Shown: in pieces, positions 14,854 to 23,943 of the stretch | Layout of the letters: each line of letters starts with the position of its first letter | Position numbering within the stretch: the first letter of the stretch is position 1 | Source of the DNA: JBBIOI01 sp037443425 | GTDB lineage: Bacteria > Desulfobacterota > BSN033 > UBA1163 | Direction: 5' to 3' | Assembly (NCBI GenBank): GCA_037443425.1 | Contig: JBBIOI010000014.1 | Location: 1-41,938 of the forward strand | DNA length: 41,938 bases | The notes under the pieces: generated by a model | Told to the model about the DNA's origin: nothing | Databases searched by the model: none | What the model saw: only the letters and a program-made list of their open reading frames with translations | Translations under genes and position numbers: made by a program

Positions 14854-15603
14854 TTATCTTATAGAGGTTATAATTATACTTACCCTTCTGTTTGAATAAT
14901 CTAAAGGTTTATCAGGATGTTTAAGCCTTCGATCAGCCAGACCTCTTATCTCTATAATCTGATCTCCAGAAACTCCACTCTCTTCCAAAACCATTCTTGC
15001 CGCATTTGCCCTGTCAACACTTAACTCCCAGTTTGAATAGCCCGGCCTGACAAAAGGTCTACTATCCGTATGACCTTCTATAATTATATTGTTAGGAAGA
15101 GTTTTAAGCTCAGAAGCAAGAAGCTTTAAAACTCCTAACGCTTCATCCTTTATCTTCGCACTCCCTACATCAAAAAAAAGACCTTCCATGTTCTCTATTA
15201 ATTCAATCATTAACCCTTTTTGAGACATAGAAATTTGTATCTTATCTCTAAATTTCTCAAAAGATGGTACTGAACCAATCATATTTTCTATTTTTTGACC
15301 CTCAACCCTGAGTTTTTCAATCTCACTCCTTATGAGCTCTTCACCTCCTGGTATCAAACCTGAACTCCCCTCTTGAATACCTCCATAACGTCCAGAGGTA
15401 AAAACTCCAGGGTCTTTAAAATACGCTGCAACTGCATCTTTTATAGCCTTATTTTGGCCTACAATCCAGAGAACAATAAATAAAGCCATCATTGCAGTAA
15501 CAAAGTCTGCGTATGCTACCTTCCATGCCCCTCCATGATGGCCCTCATGACCAGCCTTCTTCTTTATTATCATTATCTGCTTTTCATTCCCTTCATCTTT
15601 CAT
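14854..15603 (-). CDS. motB: MotB flagellar stator protein
   Basis: This 249-residue MotB is the peptidoglycan-anchored stator subunit. A short cytoplasmic N terminus is followed by one transmembrane helix that carries the proton-binding aspartate (WKVAYADFVTAMMALFIVLWIV). Next come a plug/linker and a periplasmic OmpA-like domain (FFDVGSAKIKDEALGVL, IIIEGHTDSRPF, SVDRANAARMVLEESGV, YSNRRVSIII). The gene starts 12 bases after motA ends and is the last of the receptor-motA-motB group. It lies immediately upstream of the riboswitch-led cas operon on the same strand. No terminator is seen between motB and the cas promoter region, so read-through into the riboswitch is possible. Confidence 0.96.
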   Translation of the reverse strand: MKDEGNEKQIMIIKKKAGHEGHHGGAWKVAYADFVTAMMALFIVLWIVGQNKAIKDAVAAYFKDPGVFTSGRYGGIQEGSSGLIPGGEELIRSEIEKLRVEGQKIENMIGSVPSFEKFRDKIQISMSQKGLMIELIENMEGLFFDVGSAKIKDEALGVLKLLASELKTLPNNIIIEGHTDSRPFVRPGYSNWELSVDRANAARMVLEESGVSGDQIIEIRGLADRRLKHPDKPLDYSNRRVSIIITSIR

Positions 15604-15615
15604 CTTAAATTACTC

Positions 15616-16470
15616 CTACCCTTTCTGCTTAACAAATGTCTCCATCTCTTCAAAGGTTGGCCTAAATTCGTTGGGAATCGATCTCCTTGCAAATTCTATA
15701 GCAACAATAGGATTTAAACCCTTTGCTGTACAGACAATTCCATTCTTTATAACCTCAAAAATTCTAATCTCCTCTTCGCTTGTAATCTCTATGTTGGTCG
15801 CAAGTGGCTGTATAAAACCATAGGAAAGAAATACACCTAAAAATGTCCCAACAAGGGCTGCAGCCACTTTTTTACCAACCTGATCAGCAGGCCCGTTTAT
15901 TGCCTGCATGGTTATGATAATCCCTAAAACAGCAGCTACAATGCCAAGTCCAGGTAGTGAGTCTCCTATCTTTTGCAAGATTTTACTCGGCTTGCTACCC
16001 TCACTATGATTTAAATTTATATCCGCATCCAATATCATCTCAATCTCATGAGGAGATATGCCACCCATAACTATTAGCCTTAATGTATCTGTTATAAATT
16101 TCATAATGGATGAATCATTGCTAAAACGTGGGTATTTTTTAAAAATAGAACTCTCGGCCGGTCTCTCTACATGGGATTCAAGGGCAACTGCGCCGTCTTT
16201 TCTTATCACCTGAAAAAGTTCGTAAAGTAACTTTAAAAGCTCTAAATATGTCTCTTTATTAATCTTATTTCCCTTTAAAACCTTTAAAATCCTATCCAGA
16301 ATCTTCTTAAGTAAAGAAACAGGAGAAGAAATTATCAGTGCCCCTAAGGCAGCACCTCCGATAATCATAAACTCACCAATCTGAATTAATACCACAAACG
16401 GACCGCCAGCCTCAGCAAAACCACCAAAAACAGCTCCAAGCACAATAATAATCCCAATCAGTACAAACAT
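15616..16470 (-). CDS. motA: MotA flagellar stator protein
   Basis: This 284-residue MotA is the membrane subunit of the flagellar stator. It has four predicted transmembrane segments: residues 2-22 and about 30-50 at the N terminus, then LPGLGIVAAVLGIIITMQAI and VAAALVGTFLGVFLSYGFIQPLA. A large cytoplasmic loop lies between the pairs, and the C-terminal tail (IVAIEFARRSIPNEFRPTFEEME) is typical of the family. It couples ion flow to torque together with MotB. It lies 72 bases after the chemotaxis receptor gene and 12 bases before motB. The loop insert NINLNHSEG in the region of residues 150-160 is ordinary for this branch. No unusual change is seen. Confidence 0.96.
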   Translation of the reverse strand: MFVLIGIIIVLGAVFGGFAEAGGPFVVLIQIGEFMIIGGAALGALIISSPVSLLKKILDRILKVLKGNKINKETYLELLKLLYELFQVIRKDGAVALESHVERPAESSIFKKYPRFSNDSSIMKFITDTLRLIVMGGISPHEIEMILDADINLNHSEGSKPSKILQKIGDSLPGLGIVAAVLGIIITMQAINGPADQVGKKVAAALVGTFLGVFLSYGFIQPLATNIEITSEEEIRIFEVIKNGIVCTAKGLNPIVAIEFARRSIPNEFRPTFEEMETFVKQKG

Positions 16471-16542
16471 TACTATTCAATTCTGATTTATATTTAAATT
16501 AAACTTTCTGAAGAGGATTTAAATTTATGAGAAATTTTATTA

Positions 16543-18195
16543 TTAAAACTCTTTAAAACTCTCCTCTTCCAGAGGAATAATCTCTTGAGGTCTTTGTTTA
16601 TTAAATGATATCCGATGATTATTCAACTTATTCTCTCTTATTGATTTCGAAAATCTACTTAATAACTTACCCCCATGCTTCCCATCGCCCCCATTTCCAC
16701 TTTCCATCTCTAAATCTGAAGAAGCCGATTCTAAATCCTTTACTACATCACCATTACTTCTACCATTCACAAGTGTCAATAATTCAGAAACAAAATTCTT
16801 TAGCACTTGTGCCTCTCCGTTCATCTCCATGGCAGCAGAAGAAGACTCCTCTGCAGAAGCAGCATTCTTCTGAACCACCCTGTCCATCTCAGATATAGCC
16901 TTGTTAATCTGCTCTATCCCCTGAGCCTGCTCAGATGAAGCAACCGCTATCTCTCCAACCAGCTCAGCAACCTTCTTCGAACTCGATGCAACCCTCTGAA
17001 ACGACTCATTCGTCTTTGATACAACCTCTGAACCATCCATTATCTTCCTGAGCGTCCCCTCAATCAATACCGCAGTATTCTTAGCGGCATCTGCTGCCCT
17101 TATTGCCAAATTCCTAACCTCATCAGCCACCACCGCAAACCCTGCCCCAACTTCTCCTGCACGAGCCGCCTCAACCGCAGCATTTAATGCTAATAAATTA
17201 GTCTGAAATGCAATCTCATCTATTGTCTTAATGATCTTGGCTGTTTCCTTCGAAGCAGTGGTAATCTCACCCATAGACTCCGTTAACCTCACCATAGAAC
17301 GATTAGCCTCATCAACTACTTTTAATGTCTCCATCATCAATATATTCGCCTGATTAGCATTCTCGGCATTCTTCCGAGTCATAGAAGCCATCTCCTCAAT
17401 CGATGACGAAGTCTCCTCAATCCCCGCCGCCTGCTCCGATGCCCCATCAGCTAACACCTTACTTGCTGAAGATACCTGAGCAGATGCTGATGTAACCTTA
17501 TTTGCACTTGCATCTAAACCAGATGCTATCTTATTAATCGACTTTGTTACACTCCGGGTGATTAATAAACTTATCCAACCAGTCAATAAAATCGTTATAA
17601 CCCCAATTATTATCGTTATGAGGCGAGTATTCCTATAAATCAAAGTGGATTCATTATATTTAATCTTATTTTTACCCTCTTGGTATCTCTTAAATTCATC
17701 AATCGAATCAAGCCATCTCCTCGTTGCCGGAGTAGCCTTCCTTGTAAATACATCCTCAATCTCCGCATCTGGATTTGAAATTATTAAATTTATAATTTTA
17801 TTATTCCAATCTCTTGCCTCCTCCTGCTCAGCCTTTATCCTTGCCAGTAAAGATTGTGCCTTTACATCATCCTTTGGCGTTTTATCCATAATTATTCTAA
17901 AAATCTCATCATATCTCCTACTTAATTCTTCAATCCTCTTCTTCTCATTTTCTTTATGAGTCTGAAGCTTAAGAAATATCATATTACCCAAAGCAATCGA
18001 GATTTCTCTGGTCAAACTGCCTACATCCTCTGCTAAACGCATCTGCTCACTGTTCTGCTTTACAATATTATCTAAGTTGTACTGAATTCTTCTCATATTC
18101 CAAAAGTTGAAAATAATTGTAAAAATAAGAAATCCCAATGTAACAGAAAAACCTAAAATCAGCTTTGAACCTATCCTCATTCTACTTAATTTCAT
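16543..18195 (-). CDS. Methyl-accepting chemotaxis protein
   Basis: This 550-residue receptor has a transmembrane helix at residues about 12-32, a periplasmic helical sensor of about 150 residues (four-helix-bundle type) and a second transmembrane helix at about 190-210 (LITIIIGVITILLTGWISLLI). A signalling coiled coil follows. Its hairpin tip, EIAFQTNLLALNAAVEAARAGEVGAGFAVVADEVRNLA, is the invariant CheA/CheW contact. A glutamine/glutamate-rich adaptation region flanks the tip. The C-terminal 70 residues are poorly conserved and end without an NWETF-type CheR tether. An AGGGGG site precedes the ATG and a FliA-like promoter lies 39 bases further up. The ligand is unknown. It forms a unit with motA and motB. 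Confidence 0.95.
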   Translation of the reverse strand: MKLSRMRIGSKLILGFSVTLGFLIFTIIFNFWNMRRIQYNLDNIVKQNSEQMRLAEDVGSLTREISIALGNMIFLKLQTHKENEKKRIEELSRRYDEIFRIIMDKTPKDDVKAQSLLARIKAEQEEARDWNNKIINLIISNPDAEIEDVFTRKATPATRRWLDSIDEFKRYQEGKNKIKYNESTLIYRNTRLITIIIGVITILLTGWISLLITRSVTKSINKIASGLDASANKVTSASAQVSSASKVLADGASEQAAGIEETSSSIEEMASMTRKNAENANQANILMMETLKVVDEANRSMVRLTESMGEITTASKETAKIIKTIDEIAFQTNLLALNAAVEAARAGEVGAGFAVVADEVRNLAIRAADAAKNTAVLIEGTLRKIMDGSEVVSKTNESFQRVASSSKKVAELVGEIAVASSEQAQGIEQINKAISEMDRVVQKNAASAEESSSAAMEMNGEAQVLKNFVSELLTLVNGRSNGDVVKDLESASSDLEMESGNGGDGKHGGKLLSRFSKSIRENKLNNHRISFNKQRPQEIIPLEEESFKEF

Positions 18196-18233
18196 ATCAA
18201 AATCCCCCTATAGATAATAATCATCCTTATTAT

Positions 18234-18260
18234 TTTTCGGTATATAAAATAAATACTTTA
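18234..18260 (-). promoter_or_regulatory. FliA (sigma-28) type promoter of the receptor-motA-motB unit
   Basis: The minus strand reads TAAAGTAT, 11 bases, then ACCGAAAA. The sigma-28 consensus is TAAAGTTT-N11-GCCGATAA, so 13 of 16 positions agree with exact spacing. It lies about 40 bases before the receptor start codon. This fits late flagellar gene control. Confidence 0.65.
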
Positions 18261-18449
18261 ATAATTTTTAAATACACAATGCGGGATAAATATAATAATA
18301 TTCTAAAAATTCCTAAGAAATTTCATAAAACACATAATAGGTTTGCACTAACCTGAAGGTCTTTGAATTTTGACTAAGGTCTAAATTTGGAACTAGTAGA
18401 TTTTTCCTAAACCTATCCAATAAACGAAACAATCCAAAGTGAACATCTC

Positions 18450-21305
18450 TTATTTATCCAGGACCTCACGGACCTTTCTTAAAAGATTCTCAAATGTGAA
18501 TGGCTTCTGAATAAAATCTATCCCCTCCTCCAATACTCCATGATGAATTATCGAATTATCAGTATACCCCGACATATATAAAACCCTGGCCTCAGGATGT
18601 ATCCTCTTAAGACGCTCAGCTAACTCACGACCACTCATCCCAGGCATAACTACATCCGTCAATATCAAATGTATCGGATCCCGATACTTCTCACACAATA
18701 TGAAAGCCTTACCACCATCAGGAGCCTCCAATACATTATAACCCTGCCTCTTAAGCAACCTCACTGCAAGCTTCCTCACCGTCTCCTCATCCTCAATAAC
18801 CAACAGAGTCTCACTACCTCGAGGTACCTCACCCTCAACCTCCCTCCTCACCTCCGATACCTCAGCCTCCACACGAGGAAGATATATCTTAAAAGTAGTC
18901 CCCTTACCGGGCTCACTATATACCCATATATTACCCCCACTCTGCTTAACTATCCCATAAACTGTAGATAAACCCAATCCAGTCCCACGCCCCATCTCCT
19001 TCGTTGTAAAAAACGGCTCAAAGATACGCTCCTGAACCTCCTTCGTCATACCAACACCCGTATCAGTTATCGATAACATCACATACGGTCCAGGCCTAAC
19101 ACCTATATGCCTCCTCGCATACTCCTCATCAAGCCCCACATTTGCTGTTTCAATGGTTAGCTTACCACCCCTTGGCATCGCATCCCGAGCATTAACCACA
19201 AGATTCATAATAACCTGCTCAATCTGACCAGGATCAGCCTTAACCCTACCAAGCGGCTCCGATAAATAGGTCAATAACTCAATATCCTCACCAAGCATCC
19301 TTCGAAGCATCTTCTCAAAGTTTCTTATTAAATCATTAAGGTCTATCACCCTCATCTCCATAATCTGCTTACGACTGAATGCCAAAAGCTGACGTGTAAG
19401 TGCAGATGCACGATCAGCCGACCTCTCTATCTCCTTAAGATTTGAATAGAGTGGATCACCTTCTCTTAGGTCCATAAGTGATAGCTGGGCACTTCCCTTG
19501 ATTACACTGAGAATATTATTAAAATCATGCGCAATCCCTCCAGCCAATCTCCCAATCGCCTCCATCTTCTGTGCCTGACGAAGCTGCTCCTGAAGTGAAG
19601 AAATTTCCTGCTCTTTTTTCTTTAGCTCCGTTATATCTTGAATAGTTGAACGAATCCCTATAATCTTCCATTCTTGATCTCGAAGAATACTATCCTTAAT
19701 GAGGACCGGAAGAGGGCTTCCGTCCTTTTTCTTATAGATCCGTTCAAAACTTTCTCCAGGAGGCTTTATTCCTGCTAATTTTTCTAATACATTTTGCCTG
19801 GATGTACCCTCTTCTAAAACAAAATTCCAGAGAAACTGTCCCACCATCTCTCCATAATCATACCCTAACATCTCCAACTCTTTTTTATTTACATTGACAA
19901 TCCGTCCCTCCACATCTATCTCATGATACCCCACAGGTGCATAATCAAAAAGGTCCTTAAATCTTCTCTCGCTCTCTCTAAGCTCTTCCTCTATGCGCTT
20001 TCGCTCTGTGATGTCTGATGCAGTGCCACGATATGCAGCAATATTTCCCTCTTCATCAAATATTGGAACACCACTTACTTGCTCCCATAATATCGTTCCA
20101 TCAGGACGAAAAGCCTTATGTTCTACATCACGGAATGGCTGTTTCCTCTCAACAAACTCAGATATTAGCTTGCGCATGCGTTTTGCCTCGTCTGGTGGCA
20201 TGAAATCGAAAGGCTTATGTCCTAATATATCATTTATAGGTCTACCCAAAATGGCTTCCATCTTTTGGGTAACATAACAGTATCGGCCTTTAGCATCTGT
20301 TTCCCATATATATTCAGATGCGGCTTCAGCGATGTTCCGGAAACGCTCCTCACTATTCCGTAACATTCCCTCATAATGTTTTCGCTCGGTGATATCAATT
20401 GCAATCTCAAATCTTACCTCTCGTCCGTCAGGCCATTTAATGATTCTATCCGTAATTTCATAGTCTCGATTTAAAAAAGGATTATGATATTCCCATCTAT
20501 AAGGCTCACCTTTGAGTTTTAAAATGATATCATTAGTGCAGAACTCACAAGGATGATCCAGCCCCTGAAATTCCTTGTAGCAAAACCCTCCCACTGGGTC
20601 TCTCCCCAATAATTCTCTTAAATATCGATTCACAAACAAAACTTCATAAGATATTGGATCTGTAACATAAATTACCTGGTTGATGCTATCAAACAAGGAT
20701 AATAGTTGGTCCCTCTCAAATTTAAGGACATCTTCTCTCGCCCTAAGTTCTTCCTCTTTCTTCTTTCGTTCAGTAATATCCCAATCAACCCCTGTCCATC
20801 GCTTAGGCACTCCATTCTCATCCCGTAGAATCTTCCCCCGGGAATAAATCCAGCGAATCCCTCCATCCTTATGATAAATACGATATTCCACTTCGTAAAT
20901 CTCTCTTTTACCTTCGAGATGCTCCTGGGCTACCTTTCTCACTAACTCCAGATCTTCAGGATGAATACGGCTGTGCCAGGCAGATATCGAGTTTGGAAAC
21001 TCATCCTCCCCAAAACCTATAAATCCCTTTAGCCTGGGTGAGATATAAATTTCATCAGGTATTTTATAAGGATCTTCTGGATTGAATCTGAGATCCCAGA
21101 TGCCAGCATTTGAACCAGAAATAGCAAGCTCAAGTGTCTCCTGGCTTTCTCTAAGTTTATCCTCCAGTTCTTTCGCTTTAATGATTAATGGCCACCTTTC
21201 TCCAACAATGGCATCAATCTCGCCCGAACGAATTGCCCTCAATGTCTCTTCAGCCTGCCTCAGTCGAGCTTCAAGTTCTTTATAGGTTGGTTTCCTTTTC
21301 ATCAT
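18450..21305 (-). CDS. Hybrid histidine kinase with four PAS domains and a receiver
   Basis: This 951-residue soluble sensor kinase has no transmembrane segment. After an N-terminal helix (YKELEARLRQAEETLRAIRSG) come four PAS/PAC units at about 60-185, 195-310, 320-440 and 445-565, each ending in a DITERK or DITELK motif. The second has a cysteine-rich insert (HPCEFC). The HisKA domain has the phospho-acceptor histidine in GGIAHDFNNIL. The ATPase domain has NLVVNARDAM, DTGVGM and GTGLGLSTVYGIV. A C-terminal receiver carries LTDVVMPGMSG. The start codon overlaps the kaiB stop by 4 bases, so KaiB and the kinase are co-translated. This suggests the kinase is the output or partner of the KaiBC module. 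No separate response regulator is adjacent. Confidence 0.94.
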   Translation of the reverse strand: MMKRKPTYKELEARLRQAEETLRAIRSGEIDAIVGERWPLIIKAKELEDKLRESQETLELAISGSNAGIWDLRFNPEDPYKIPDEIYISPRLKGFIGFGEDEFPNSISAWHSRIHPEDLELVRKVAQEHLEGKREIYEVEYRIYHKDGGIRWIYSRGKILRDENGVPKRWTGVDWDITERKKKEEELRAREDVLKFERDQLLSLFDSINQVIYVTDPISYEVLFVNRYLRELLGRDPVGGFCYKEFQGLDHPCEFCTNDIILKLKGEPYRWEYHNPFLNRDYEITDRIIKWPDGREVRFEIAIDITERKHYEGMLRNSEERFRNIAEAASEYIWETDAKGRYCYVTQKMEAILGRPINDILGHKPFDFMPPDEAKRMRKLISEFVERKQPFRDVEHKAFRPDGTILWEQVSGVPIFDEEGNIAAYRGTASDITERKRIEEELRESERRFKDLFDYAPVGYHEIDVEGRIVNVNKKELEMLGYDYGEMVGQFLWNFVLEEGTSRQNVLEKLAGIKPPGESFERIYKKKDGSPLPVLIKDSILRDQEWKIIGIRSTIQDITELKKKEQEISSLQEQLRQAQKMEAIGRLAGGIAHDFNNILSVIKGSAQLSLMDLREGDPLYSNLKEIERSADRASALTRQLLAFSRKQIMEMRVIDLNDLIRNFEKMLRRMLGEDIELLTYLSEPLGRVKADPGQIEQVIMNLVVNARDAMPRGGKLTIETANVGLDEEYARRHIGVRPGPYVMLSITDTGVGMTKEVQERIFEPFFTTKEMGRGTGLGLSTVYGIVKQSGGNIWVYSEPGKGTTFKIYLPRVEAEVSEVRREVEGEVPRGSETLLVIEDEETVRKLAVRLLKRQGYNVLEAPDGGKAFILCEKYRDPIHLILTDVVMPGMSGRELAERLKRIHPEARVLYMSGYTDNSIIHHGVLEEGIDFIQKPFTFENLLRKVREVLDK

Positions 21306-21622
21306 CCCTTCTCCTCCCCTTCAGATAATCCAAGAACTTCCAAAATCTTTCTCTCATCGTTCAATGACCCAATGATCTTTGTCTCACCTTGAGGAGCAAT
21401 GATAACCAGAGTTGGTGCAAGAAGAATATTATTCTCAAGGGCAGACTTATAATCCTTATGGACATCAATTACTTCAATTACATATTTCTCCCTGAGATAA
21501 TTCTCACAAATTCTCATAAGACTTTCCTTAGCCTTGCGAGAATTGGGTTCATCCCCTGCAACAAAAAGTTTAAAATAATAAACCCCATGAGAATCTGAAA
21601 CTTTATCTTTATCCTTTCCCAT
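21302..21622 (-). CDS. kaiB: KaiB-like protein
   Basis: This 106-residue KaiB-domain protein has the KaiB thioredoxin-like start (YYFKLFVAGDEPNSRKAKESL), the segment YVIEVIDVHKDYKSALENNILLAPTLVII and the C-terminal IGSLNDERKILEVLGL. In cyanobacteria KaiB binds KaiC and then recruits output kinases. Non-photosynthetic bacteria carry KaiBC pairs linked to stress or redox control. The stop codon overlaps the hybrid kinase start, and kaiC lies 341 bases upstream on the same strand. The order kaiC-kaiB-kinase supports one functional module. A GGGGGTGAAG site precedes the ATG. No KaiA is present. Confidence 0.93.
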   Translation of the reverse strand: MGKDKDKVSDSHGVYYFKLFVAGDEPNSRKAKESLMRICENYLREKYVIEVIDVHKDYKSALENNILLAPTLVIIAPQGETKIIGSLNDERKILEVLGLSEGEEKG

Positions 21623-21710
21623 TCTTCACCCCCATTAATTCATCTCTTCGTAAGAAAAATTTTAATCTTACACAATATTTTTAATCTCTTCTATCTCTGA
21701 TTTATTAATT

Positions 21711-21855
21711 ACTAAAAGCCTTTGTTTATCAGTCATTGCGAGCACCCACCAAAGGGTGCGTGGCAATCTCGTAGATTCCTCACTCCGCTCGGAATGACAG
21801 TTTTAAAGATCGCTTCGGCTTCGCCTCGCAATGACAATTTAGAATCGCTCAATTT
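21711..21855 (+). repeat. Dispersed repeat A, copy A1
   Basis: About 145 bases. It starts near AAAGCCTTTGTTTATCAG and CATTGCGAGC, passes through GGTGCGTGGCAATCTCGTAG and GCTCGGAATGACAG, and ends CTTCGGCTTCGCCTCGCAA, TGACA and GCTCAATTTA. Copies occur at 23761-23943 (inverted), at 27330-27454, and in degenerate form at 6224-6296. All lie between genes. Ends with CATTGCGAG and CTCGCAATG are mutually inverted, as in a MITE-like palindromic element. Confidence 0.85.
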
Positions 21856-21905
21856 AGATTACAGTTATCATCCTTACCTTCATCCATGGTATTGTCTTAT
21901 CGTAG

Positions 21906-21926
21906 GGCAAGCCCTTGTGGCTTGCC
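21906..21926. repeat. Short palindrome (8-bp stem)
   Basis: GGCAAGCC, 5 bases, then GGCTTGCC. It lies just downstream of kaiC. It resembles the palindromes upstream of kaiC at 23438-23485 and may act as a weak terminator or REP-like element. Confidence 0.55.
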
Positions 21927-21963
21927 GACCCCTTATCAAGGTGTCATTTATTTTATGCTCCCA

Positions 21964-23415
21964 TTAATATGTACGCTCCGTATACGCCTCGAGTATCTCA
22001 ATCCCATCATCATTTATTCTGTATTGTCTTACCTGATTTGAATGTTTAGAACCACGAGATTTGAGAATCTGAATGATTCGATTGCTCTCTCCCTTCTCTT
22101 GAATATAGGAAAGAAAGAGAACCGTATCAACCATGGAAGAGATTCCATTGCCTGAAATCTCGATCTGAGATTTTGTGCCTGTTGTCTGATTGGTAAGAAT
22201 GGTCGTAATCCCCCTCTCCTTTAAGAAATTCAAAAGTCGCATGAGATAATCAAAAGCCGCCTGCTTTCCTCCCATACGTTCGCAGGCTGAAATAGCATCC
22301 AAAACCACATGCTGAGGCTTAATCCTTTCGACAGCATCTGCCATTCTAATCAGGTGTTCTTCTGATCCCGTAGCTTCAGGCATAGACCCAAAAAGATGAA
22401 GCCTCCCATCCTTAACAAATGGCAAAAGATGAATCCCTGCACTCGTAATATTATGAATTAGCGCCTCTGGAGACTCCTCCAAACTCAAGTAAATAACCTT
22501 TTCTCCCTGATTGCAAACGTGAGTTACAAAGGTCGAAGCAAGGATTGTCTTCCCTGTTCCTGGCTCTCCTGCAAGAAGAATACAGGAGGCCCTGTGATAA
22601 CCACCGCCAAGCATAGTATCAAGACTCGGTATTCCAGTTGAAATTCTTTTACCAAATGGTTTGTGTCTCAGCTCAAATCTTGTTATAGGAATGGTCCGAA
22701 TTCCTTCCTCTGTGATTACAAAGGGATACTCATTTCTCCCAAAGCTTGAACCACGATACTTTACCACTCGGAGACGCCGGGTAGAAATCTGATTGAAAAG
22801 CCTCGCATCAAGATGAATCACACAATCAGCCATTGAGTAGAAAAAGTCTTGAAAAAGACTCCCTGGAGGGTTTTCCCTCGGCTTGAGGGTAAGGATGGAT
22901 GTTAAACCTGATTCTGTAAGCCACCGGTTTAATTGATGAAGTTCCGAGCGAACCTGTGAAGGAGTCTCAAAGAGATTGAAAAGAACATCCAGGGCATCTA
23001 TTACCACCCGCTTAGCCCCCATCTCCTTTGCCTTTCCTCTGATAATAGAAAGCATTGGTTTTATGCTAAATCGACCGCTCATTACTGCCTCTGGATCCAG
23101 ATATCCCTCCATTAGAAAAAGCCTCTCATCCTTTTCAAGAGACCTGAAATCCCAGCCAAAAGTATGAGCATTCTCTCGAATCACCTTTACAGGTTCTTCA
23201 AACCCTAAAAAGACACCTGGCTCTTCGTTGATTGCTCCACGGAACATGAATTCAATTCCCATAACTGTCTTTCCACTTCCAGGCTCTCCAACAACAAGGG
23301 TCGTCCGGCCAGTAGGAAGCCCACCATTAAGAATCTCATCAAGTCCATTAATATAGGTTGGAGTCTTCTTAATACCTTTTTTCCTCCCAATACCTCTTGA
23401 ATTATTTTTTCCCAT
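21964..23415 (-). CDS. kaiC: KaiC-like double RecA-fold ATPase
   Basis: This 483-residue protein has two KaiC domains. CI (about 15-245) has Walker A GEPGSGKT and the catalytic glutamates in FLGFEEP. CII (about 246-483) has GEPGTGKT, the glutamates in YLSLEESP, and the C-terminal block KSRGSKHSNQVRQYRI. The autophosphorylation site, Ser-Thr in Synechococcus KaiC, reads Ser-Ser here (GNGISSMVDTVLFL). This is from recall of the alignment and still offers two hydroxyl residues. A GGAGGG site precedes the ATG. It is the first gene of the kaiC-kaiB-hybrid kinase group. Without KaiA a true clock is not implied; an ATP-, redox- or stress-responsive timer is possible. Confidence 0.93.
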   Translation of the reverse strand: MGKNNSRGIGRKKGIKKTPTYINGLDEILNGGLPTGRTTLVVGEPGSGKTVMGIEFMFRGAINEEPGVFLGFEEPVKVIRENAHTFGWDFRSLEKDERLFLMEGYLDPEAVMSGRFSIKPMLSIIRGKAKEMGAKRVVIDALDVLFNLFETPSQVRSELHQLNRWLTESGLTSILTLKPRENPPGSLFQDFFYSMADCVIHLDARLFNQISTRRLRVVKYRGSSFGRNEYPFVITEEGIRTIPITRFELRHKPFGKRISTGIPSLDTMLGGGYHRASCILLAGEPGTGKTILASTFVTHVCNQGEKVIYLSLEESPEALIHNITSAGIHLLPFVKDGRLHLFGSMPEATGSEEHLIRMADAVERIKPQHVVLDAISACERMGGKQAAFDYLMRLLNFLKERGITTILTNQTTGTKSQIEISGNGISSMVDTVLFLSYIQEKGESNRIIQILKSRGSKHSNQVRQYRINDDGIEILEAYTERTY

Positions 23416-23437
23416 CCAATCCCTCCTTTAATTAGTA

Positions 23438-23485
23438 GGTAAGCCTTTATAGCTTACCGTCTTCGGTAAGGGATGAACCCTTACC
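23438..23485. repeat. Two adjacent short palindromes upstream of kaiC
   Basis: GGTAAGC (23438-23444) pairs with GCTTACC (23452-23458). GGTAAGGG (23465-23472) pairs with CCCTTACC (23478-23485). They lie 23 bases from the kaiC start codon, on the upstream side. They may form RNA hairpins or be REP-like remnants. Confidence 0.6.
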
Positions 23486-23563
23486 TTACGCAAAAAAATA
23501 TTTTTGTAATTGGTTCTTATCCTACTTAAAATTTCCGCCTTTGTCAAATTGTATGTAAAAAAA

Positions 23564-23760
23564 GGAAGCATCTTTTTTCCGTGACAAGTTATGTAGCATT
23601 TGCTTATCTCAATACTATACTTATTCCGAAGCATAATTTAATCTCTACCCTCCCCTATGTCATTCCCATTAAAACGGGAATCCAGTTGTTTTAATGTTTT
23701 TCTTTCCTTTGGATTCCTACCATCGTAGGAGTGACAGCTTTAATTCCTATCCTATATAAA
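23564..23760 (-). repeat. Dispersed repeat B, copy B1 (inverted)
   Basis: About 197 bases. Its reverse complement matches 27584-27771 along almost the whole length, sharing TTATATAGGA, GGAATTAAAGCTGTCA, GAAAAACATTAAAACAACTG, GGATTCCC, GAATAAGTATAG and AACTTGTCACGG. Each copy holds two inner palindromes of the type ATTCC-N-GGAAT. It directly abuts repeat A3. Confidence 0.88.
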
Positions 23761-23943
23761 TTGAGAGATTCAAGACTGTCATTGCGAGGCGAAGCCGAAG
23801 CCTTGTCCCGAATAAAACGAGGGAACTATATTTGAGATTGCCCACGTCCCCCGCATCAAGTGCGGGGTCCTCGCAACGACTTCGTCGGATTGCCACGCAC
23901 CCTGGTGGGTTTCACAATGACTGATAAATAAAGGCTTTTAGTA
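23761..23943 (-). repeat. Dispersed repeat A, copy A3 (inverted, with an inserted segment)
   Basis: The reverse complement runs from ACTAAAAGCCTTTATTTATC through GGGTGCGTGGCAATC to CTTCGGCTTCGCCTCGCAA, TGACAG and CTCTCAA. This is the A order. Its centre carries an additional stretch (about 23800-23885) with its own palindrome CCCCGCA/TGCGGGG that is not seen in A1 or A2. Confidence 0.8.

Larger units (their letters stand above)
21623..21963. other. kaiC-kaiB intergenic region holding repeats only
   Basis: These 341 bases hold dispersed repeat A copy A1 (21711-21855) and a small palindrome (21906-21926). No coding sequence or clear promoter is seen, so kaiB may be read from kaiC or from an unrecognised promoter near 21640-21700. 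Confidence 0.6.

Noticed and set aside
21302..21622. Thioredoxin
   Set aside because: The fold is thioredoxin-like but there is no CXXC; the sequence and kaiC linkage fit KaiB.
23428..23634. Small minus-strand protein upstream of kaiC
   Set aside because: The frame runs across palindromes and the edge of repeat B1; repeat content explains it.
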